Source: Chitinophagaceae bacterium | Lineage (GTDB): Bacteria; Bacteroidota; Bacteroidia; Chitinophagales; Chitinophagaceae | Length of the DNA: 11,025 nucleotides | Assembly: GCA_947489175.1 (NCBI GenBank) | Contig: CANLED010000045.1 | Location: 1-11,025 of the forward strand | Direction: 5' to 3' | In this document: in pieces, positions 7,332 through 11,025 of the stretch | Position numbering within the stretch: position 1 is the first letter of the stretch | Layout of the letters: each line of letters starts with the position of its first letter | The notes under the pieces: generated by a model | What the model was told of the DNA's origin: nothing | The model's database searches: none | The model's input: the letters and a program-made list of their open reading frames with translations, nothing else | Translations under genes and position numbers: made by a program

Positions 7332-8567
7332 ATGAAATTGATAACCAAGATTCAGCTATCAGCCATGATGTTCATGCAGTTTTTTGTGTGGGGATCTTGG
7401 TACGGGCAAATGAGTAAATACATGACGGATACGCTGGGAGCCACTGGTGATCAGGTGGGTAGTGCTTATGCAGCTTTTTCAATTGCAATGATTGTTGCTC
7501 CATTTTTTGTGGGTATGTTGGCTGATCGTTTCTTTCAAGCACAAAAGGTATTGGGCGTGTTGAATTTATTGGGGGCTGCGATTCTTTTTTGGATAACCAA
7601 AGTAACTGATCCAGATTCTTTTTATTGGGTGATGCTTTTATATTGCTTGACCTTTGCCCCAACCATCGCTTTAACGAGTTCAATCTCCATGAGGTTGATG
7701 GCTAATCCTGAAAAAGAGTTCCCTGCCATCAGGGTTTTCGGAACATTGGCTTGGATTGCTGTTGTCAATTTGGTTGGATTTATGGGAGTAGGTGATAAGG
7801 TGATGATTTTTCAAATAGGCATGGTATCGGCTGCTTTTCTAGGATTAACAGCCTTTTTGTTACCAGCTATGCCTCCTACTTCAACTGGCAAAACTACTTT
7901 CGCCCAAATTATAGGAAAGGATGCATTTGTACTTTTTAAAGATCGCTCTTTCTTGTTGTTTTTCATCTCCTCCATATTAATTTGTATTCCACTTTCATTT
8001 TATTATACTTGGGCCAATCCTTCACTGACCGATGCATACAAGATAGCATTCCCTAGTGGAGATCCTACCTCATTTAAGATTGAGAATAAAATGTCGCTCG
8101 GACAAGTATCTGAAGTGTTGTTCATGTTGTTGTTGCCACTTGCTTATGGTCGATTTGGCGTAAAGAAAATCCTGATTGTCGGGTTGCTTGCTTGGATGAT
8201 ACGCTTTGCCTTCTTTGGATATGGGAATGCTGGCTCAAGCGAATGGATGCTCTATGCGGCTATTTTATTGCATGGTGTTTGTTACGATTTCTTTTTTGTG
8301 AGTGGGATGATATATACCGACAACAAAGCTGGTGATAAGATAAAATCTCAAGCGCAGGGATTGATTAGCCTCGCTACTTATGGATTGGGTATGTTTATTG
8401 GATCTATCATCGCTGGAAAGGTAAAAGATATGTACACCGCCAAGAATGATGCCGGAATAGATGTCACCAACTGGTTGGGTGTTTGGACTGTACCAGCTGG
8501 CATTGCAGCAGTTATTTTGGTTTTGTTCATGCTTTTTTTCAAAGACCAAAAAGCCAAACAAGCTTAA
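7332..8567 (+). CDS. MFS transporter, nucleoside permease (NupG)-like
   Basis: Inner-membrane carrier of 411 residues with twelve predicted helices in two sets of six, joined by a cytoplasmic loop (about 178-200). The start MKLITKIQLSAMMFMQFFVWGSWYG is typical of the nucleoside:H+ symporter-like branch, with FVWGSWY in helix 1. Other landmarks are GMLADRFF after helix 2, the usual MFS loop 2-3 position, and LLHGVCYDFFFVSG in helix 10, which resembles the equivalent NupG/XapB region. The family moves nucleosides or related polyols and sugars by proton symport, and the substrate here is not readable. The Gfo/Idh/MocA oxidoreductase starts 59 bp downstream on the same strand. In Bacteroidota such pairs commonly belong to sugar, polyol or nucleoside catabolic units, so a shared substrate is likely but inferred. 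Confidence 0.82.
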   Translation: MKLITKIQLSAMMFMQFFVWGSWYGQMSKYMTDTLGATGDQVGSAYAAFSIAMIVAPFFVGMLADRFFQAQKVLGVLNLLGAAILFWITKVTDPDSFYWVMLLYCLTFAPTIALTSSISMRLMANPEKEFPAIRVFGTLAWIAVVNLVGFMGVGDKVMIFQIGMVSAAFLGLTAFLLPAMPPTSTGKTTFAQIIGKDAFVLFKDRSFLLFFISSILICIPLSFYYTWANPSLTDAYKIAFPSGDPTSFKIENKMSLGQVSEVLFMLLLPLAYGRFGVKKILIVGLLAWMIRFAFFGYGNAGSSEWMLYAAILLHGVCYDFFFVSGMIYTDNKAGDKIKSQAQGLISLATYGLGMFIGSIIAGKVKDMYTAKNDAGIDVTNWLGVWTVPAGIAAVILVLFMLFFKDQKAKQA

Positions 8568-8580
8568 CTTTTAGCTTTCC

Positions 8581-8613
8581 ATCAACACCTAAACAATATC
8601 AACACCTAAACAA
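8581..8613 (+). repeat. Two tandem copies of a 16-bp unit in the leader of the oxidoreductase gene
   Basis: ATCAACACCTAAACAA occurs at 8581-8596 and again, identically, at 8598-8613 (period 17). A further CTAAACA follows at 8614-8620. The array lies between the MFS stop and the ATG at 8627. It could be a regulator binding site with two helical-phase-shifted copies, or simple slippage. Confidence 0.7.
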
Positions 8614-8626
8614 CTAAACACTTTTT

Positions 8627-9820
8627 ATGGTAAGACTAGCTATGCTCGGATCCGGATTCATTGGAAGGTTTTATGCAGATTCCATTCAAGGTCTTAGGAG
8701 CAAAGACAAAATAGTTTCAATCTATTCAAGAAGAGAATCACAAGCAAAGAAGTTTGCTGATGATTATGGATGCGATCAGTATACAACAGATATGGAAGCA
8801 GCGATTGCTAATCCTAATGTTGATATGGTTTGTATTTCTCTTCCGAATAACTTACACGAAGAGGCCGTGATGCTTTGTTGCAAACACAAAAAAGCTGTCA
8901 TCACCACCAAGCCTTTAGGAAGAAATGCCATTGAAGCCAAGCGCATGCTTGAGGCTGTTGAAAGGGCAGGTATCTTCAATGGGTATCTCGAAGACCTTGT
9001 TTACACTCCCAAATTTATCAAGGCTCATGCAAGTGTACAAAGCGGAGCATTGGGGAGAATCCTCTGGGCAAAATCAAGAGAAACACATCCTGGTCCACAT
9101 AGTGAATGGTTCTGGGATCTAGAGCAAGCCGGAGGTGGCTGTATCCTCGATTTAGGATGCCATTGCGTAGAGATTACCAGAAGTTACATAGGCAAGGATA
9201 TCAAGCCTGTTGAAGTGATGTGTTGGTCTGATACACAAGTAAAACCCATCGAAGCAGAAGATCATGCTATTGGCTTGGTGAAATACGAGAATGGGGCTAT
9301 TGGACAGTTTGAAGTGAGTTGGACCTTTAGGGGTGGATTAGATTTGAGGGATGAGGTCATGGGAACTGAAGGTACCATTTGGGTGAATAGTTTTTTGAGA
9401 ACAGGATTTGAGATGTTTACAACTGGAAAGGGTGCTGACTATGTTGCCGAAAAAGCAGAATCTAACTCAGGTTGGTTGTTCCCTGTAGGAGACGAATTAA
9501 ATGAACTTGGGTATAACCACATGTTTTTTGACATGTTCGATGCCTTTGAAAAGGGCACCAAGCCAAGAGAGATATTTTATGATGGATATGTGGTGAACTC
9601 CGTTTTGGATGCGGCTTACCGCAGTTCCAAATCGAAAATGTGGGAGCCAGTGCAATTGGACGATTGGCGTGGTCAGGTTGGTTTAACTAAGCCAAGTACA
9701 TTAGTTGAATATGATGCCGATCATTATCTCATAAAAGAGGAGATGACGCATTATGGCGAGAAAAAATTGATTCTGAAAGAAAAAATTTCTGGTAAAATTG
9801 TTGAGAAGGTAATTATTTGA
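8627..9820 (+). CDS. Gfo/Idh/MocA family NAD(P)-dependent oxidoreductase
   Basis: Cytoplasmic dehydrogenase of 397 residues acting on sugars, inositols or related polyols. The N-terminal Rossmann fold has the dinucleotide loop GSGFIG (8-13), with a basic YSRRES segment after the second strand (33-38) that could accommodate NADP. TTKPLG (93-98) supplies the family's KP motif, with lysine K95; the usual preceding Glu is Thr here. The C-terminal substrate domain carries GGGCILDLGCHCVEI (169-183), giving the family's D175...H179 pair. Later segments (EDHAIGLVKYENGAIGQFEVSW, from about 211) fit the beta-sheet domain. The family fixes the reaction type but not the substrate. Pairing with the transporter upstream suggests a catabolic role. 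A further C-terminal stretch (about 355-397) lies outside the usual core. The next gene is on the other strand, after a repeat-rich gap. Confidence 0.92.
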   Translation: MVRLAMLGSGFIGRFYADSIQGLRSKDKIVSIYSRRESQAKKFADDYGCDQYTTDMEAAIANPNVDMVCISLPNNLHEEAVMLCCKHKKAVITTKPLGRNAIEAKRMLEAVERAGIFNGYLEDLVYTPKFIKAHASVQSGALGRILWAKSRETHPGPHSEWFWDLEQAGGGCILDLGCHCVEITRSYIGKDIKPVEVMCWSDTQVKPIEAEDHAIGLVKYENGAIGQFEVSWTFRGGLDLRDEVMGTEGTIWVNSFLRTGFEMFTTGKGADYVAEKAESNSGWLFPVGDELNELGYNHMFFDMFDAFEKGTKPREIFYDGYVVNSVLDAAYRSSKSKMWEPVQLDDWRGQVGLTKPSTLVEYDADHYLIKEEMTHYGEKKLILKEKISGKIVEKVII

Positions 9821-9821
9821 A

Positions 9822-9847
9822 TGAAGAATGAAAAGTGAAGAATGAAA
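9822..9847 (+). repeat. Two copies of a 12-bp unit just after the oxidoreductase gene
   Basis: TGAAGAATGAAA occurs at 9822-9833 and 9836-9847 (period 14). It begins one base after the oxidoreductase stop codon and opens the repeat-rich noncoding block that runs to about 10050. No gene is visible in that block. Confidence 0.65.
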
Positions 9848-9860
9848 CAGCCAGTTATTG

Positions 9861-9905
9861 GTTGAAGGGGTTGAAATAGTTGAAGCGGTTGAAGGGGTTG
9901 AAGAG
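9861..9905 (+). repeat. 9-bp tandem repeat (GTTGAAnnn), five units
   Basis: Five consecutive 9-bp units share GTTGAA and vary in the last three bases: ggg, ata, gcg, ggg, gag. A degenerate sixth (gatgtaggg) may follow. Because 9 is a multiple of three, the array stays open in one frame and would read Val-Glu-X repeats, but no start codon or longer reading frame supports translation. It looks like a minisatellite in intergenic DNA. Confidence 0.8.
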
Positions 9906-9909
9906 GATG

Positions 9910-9977
9910 TAGGGGAAGATCCCTAGAGTGCGAAGCACGAATTGTTTATTTTCTATCATCGTCTTCCGAAGGGGAAG
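9910..9977. repeat. Run of three small hairpins
   Basis: Three short stem-loops follow the tandem array. The first is TAGGG (9910-9914) with CCCTA (9921-9925), 6-nt loop. The second is GTGC (9928-9931) with GCAC (9935-9938), GAA loop. The third is CTTCC (9963-9967) with GGAAG (9973-9977), 5-nt loop. Each alone is weak. Together with the long palindrome at 10003-10034 and the hairpin at 10036-10057 they make an unusually structured noncoding stretch. The only reading frame across it, on the + strand at 9942-10145, runs through the palindrome and into the antisense of the HAD gene, and is not credible. Confidence 0.45.
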
Positions 9978-9995
9978 GTAATGAACATTATCATG

Positions 9996-10043
9996 TATTT
10001 ATCAATAGCCTGGGGTTTAAACCCTAGGCTATTGAATTTTGAG
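9996..10043. repeat. REP-like palindromic repeat, copy 1
   Basis: A 48-bp element identical to 10619-10666 and in the same orientation. Its core (10003-10034) is a near-perfect 32-bp palindrome. The arm CAATAGCCTGGGGTTT is complementary to AAACCCTAGGCTATTG at 15 of 16 positions, and the one exception is a G-T pair, so the RNA of one strand can pair along its whole length apart from the turn. It lies 7 bp beyond the HAD stop codon, where it could end or stabilise that transcript. Confidence 0.9.
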
Positions 10044-10057
10044 GGATACCTCAAAAT
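10036..10057 (-). terminator. Hairpin spanning the HAD stop codon
   Basis: ATTTTGAGG (10036-10044) and CCTCAAAAT (10049-10057) form a perfect 9-bp stem around a 4-nt GATA loop, directly beside palindrome copy 1 and overlapping its last bases. The HAD stop codon (10051-10053) lies inside the stem. Read on the - strand the hairpin is followed by the long palindrome rather than a T-run, so transcript-end function is an inference. Copy 2 of the repeat lacks this second hairpin. Confidence 0.4.
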
Positions 10058-10488
10058 AAAATTTCTTTCAAATGACTTTCAGACAACCCAATATAGGGAC
10101 TTGGTTGAATTAAGTGCTTTTTCAAGTCAAGTGGCAGGTCATTAAGAGAACTATCATCATCAATAATTATGAACTCTTCTTCAATAGTGTTTAACTTGAA
10201 CCATTTGAGTAGTTCATCCCTACGACTCAATCTGCAGGTATTTTCAGGCAGGGCTTTTAAATCAGAAATTTCAATTCCACGAAGTTTGAATATATTTTTC
10301 CATTCCTGAATGGTGAAATTCGATTTATGCGATGTAGTAAGTATGACAGTATTATTTTCAGAAATTATTCGCCGAAGCGTGTCGCATGCGCCTTGACTGA
10401 ATGCCGGAAATCCATCATCCAGCAGCTCAGGCCTTTTCCAACTTTTAGCAGGAACCATTACACCATCAATATCCAAAAAAATTAACAT
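10051..10488 (-). CDS. HAD-like domain protein, similar to the HAD 'Swiss army knife RNA repair' type
   Basis: A 145-residue small cap-less HAD-fold protein, predicted cytoplasmic. Motif I is FLDIDGVM (4-11), with D6 as nucleophile and D8 as acid/base. Motif II is ILTTSHK (49-55), where T51-S53 stand at the usual Thr/Ser; many relatives have a Trp-Arg after the Ser, here His-Lys. R89/R90 may take the motif III basic role, and IIIDDDSS (107-114) is motif IV, which binds Mg2+. The phosphatase-like active site therefore seems complete. The substrate is unknown. The best match I recall is the small HAD group linked by name to RNA repair, recognised from pattern only. The gene sits alone between two 48-bp repeat copies, 19 bp downstream of a truncated reading frame on the same strand. 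The ATG at 10488 is placed directly before motif I. Confidence 0.8.
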   Translation of the reverse strand: MLIFLDIDGVMVPAKSWKRPELLDDGFPAFSQGACDTLRRIISENNTVILTTSHKSNFTIQEWKNIFKLRGIEISDLKALPENTCRLSRRDELLKWFKLNTIEEEFIIIDDDSSLNDLPLDLKKHLIQPSPYIGLSESHLKEILF

Positions 10489-10507
10489 AGTAGCCTAAAA
10501 TTATGGC

Positions 10508-10621
10508 TTATTTCAGAATTTCCAACAATGATTCGATTGAAATGTCATTGTAAGATGCATCCTCTTGATTGAGTAAGTCGACTTTGATTGTTGAGTCCCA
10601 ATCATTTTCATCAAAATCTAT
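10508..10621 (-). pseudogene. C-terminal remnant of an unknown gene, cut at the repeat edge
   Basis: On the - strand a frame is open from the edge of repeat copy 2 to a TAA at 10508-10510, just before HAD. It has 37 sense codons with no ATG, GTG or other good start near its beginning. An in-frame TAA (10622-10624) lies inside the repeat. The peptide looks protein-like, acidic and amphipathic: FDENDWDSTIKVDLL, then NQEDASYNDISIESLLEILK at the end. It probably is the tail of a gene that once preceded HAD, with a 19-bp gap typical of an operon, and whose 5' part is missing. I do not recognise the family. It could instead be chance coding-like sequence. Confidence 0.45.
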
Positions 10622-10666
10622 TTATCAATAGCCTGGGGTTTAAACCCTAGGCTATTGAATTTTGAG
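10619..10666. repeat. REP-like palindromic repeat, copy 2
   Basis: Identical over all 48 bp to 9996-10043, same orientation, with the 32-bp palindromic core at 10626-10657. It starts 6 bp beyond the korA stop codon and directly borders the truncated frame at 10508-10621. The position suggests it can act as the transcript end of korA. No transposase of the REP-associated type is present in the window. Confidence 0.9.
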
Positions 10667-10672
10667 CTTCAT

Positions 10673-11025
10673 TTAAAGATATTTCCTAATCTCCTCAATC
10701 AACTCACCTTTTGTAATTGGATTTCCCTTGATTTTATTGAATGCTTTTGCGTCAACAAAATAAACATCACGTATGATTTTAATCAGTTGACCATTGTTTA
10801 TTTCAGGGATTAAGATAGTATCGAAATTGGCGAGCATTGCTCCTAGATTTTTAGGGAAAGGCCTGAGGTAGCGGATATGCGCATGTGAAACCTGATGTCC
10901 TTCGTTGATCATGTCTATCACAGCACTCTTAATAGACCCGAATGTGCTTCCCCAACCGAGCACAAGCACTTTACCCTTATCTGCACCGCTGTCAATTTTT
11001 TGATCAGGAATATAATTTGCAATCA
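10673..11025 (-). CDS. korA: 2-oxoacid:ferredoxin oxidoreductase alpha subunit, C-terminal part
   Basis: The frame stays open to the window edge, so the 116 visible residues are only the C-terminal end of a roughly 600-residue subunit; an apparent GTG start at 10969 is internal. KorA with KorB decarboxylates 2-oxoglutarate (or a related 2-oxoacid) to the CoA thioester, passing electrons to ferredoxin in the cytoplasm. The visible region is the transketolase C-terminal-like domain. It has LVLGWGSTFGSIK (about residues 20-32 of the fragment), then HAHIRYLRPFPKNLG, and LIPEINNGQL, which are hallmark stretches of KorA. It ends ELIEEIRKYL. korB commonly follows korA directly, but here the stop is followed after 6 bp by a repeat element and then unrelated genes, so korB must lie upstream or elsewhere. 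Confidence 0.88.
   Translation of the reverse strand, partial: IANYIPDQKIDSGADKGKVLVLGWGSTFGSIKSAVIDMINEGHQVSHAHIRYLRPFPKNLGAMLANFDTILIPEINNGQLIKIIRDVYFVDAKAFNKIKGNPITKGELIEEIRKYL

Noticed and set aside
9942..10145. 67-residue + strand reading frame
   Set aside because: It crosses the 32-bp palindrome and continues antisense through the HAD gene end. There is no family pattern and no start signal.
9822..10666. CRISPR array
   Set aside because: The repeats are either directly tandem or only two copies 575 bp apart. There is no regular spacer pattern and there are no cas genes.

Overview
The window looks like a piece of chromosome from a member of the Bacteroidota. The DNA is AT-rich and Shine-Dalgarno sites are essentially absent. 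Several genes have a TAnnTTTG-type -7 box a short, nearly constant distance before the start codon, which is the Bacteroidota promoter style. Family features agree: an Obg GTPase of 331 residues with no C-terminal OCT extension and an SKSD G4 motif, a KMGKS cysteinyl-tRNA synthetase, and a KorA-type 2-oxoacid:ferredoxin oxidoreductase. I cannot name a genus.

Layout. (1) 1-2500, + strand: the tail of an endonuclease/exonuclease/phosphatase (EEP) fold protein, then cysS, then a short AlkA/MAG-like 3-methyladenine DNA glycosylase. (2) 2497-5776, - strand: a large multi-spanning membrane protein with a C-terminal patatin-like lipase domain, whose stop codon overlaps the glycosylase stop, then obg, transcribed toward the patatin gene. 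(3) 5880-8567, + strand: a DivIC/FtsB-like division protein divergent from obg, a 76-residue protein of unknown function, endonuclease III (nth), and a 12-helix nucleoside-permease-like MFS transporter. (4) 8627-9820, + strand: a Gfo/Idh/MocA oxidoreductase, probably functionally linked to the transporter. (5) 9821-10672: a repeat-rich accessory patch holding short tandem repeats, a chain of small hairpins, two identical 48-bp copies of a REP-like palindrome, and between them a small HAD-like gene (- strand) plus a C-terminal remnant of another gene. (6) 10673 to the window end, - strand: the C-terminal part of korA, entering from outside.

How they work together: most genes are housekeeping and unrelated to each other (translation, ribosome assembly, cell division, base-excision repair). 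The two DNA glycosylases act in the same general pathway but lie in separate transcription units. The transporter/oxidoreductase pair is the only likely catabolic module. The least ordinary stretch is 9821-10672. There, direct repeat copies bracket the HAD gene, one copy sits 6 bp from the korA stop, and the other abuts the HAD stop codon. The gene upstream of HAD has lost its 5' part exactly at a repeat edge. This looks like a small accessory module remodelled by REP-like elements. I saw no tRNA, rRNA, CRISPR array or transposase gene.
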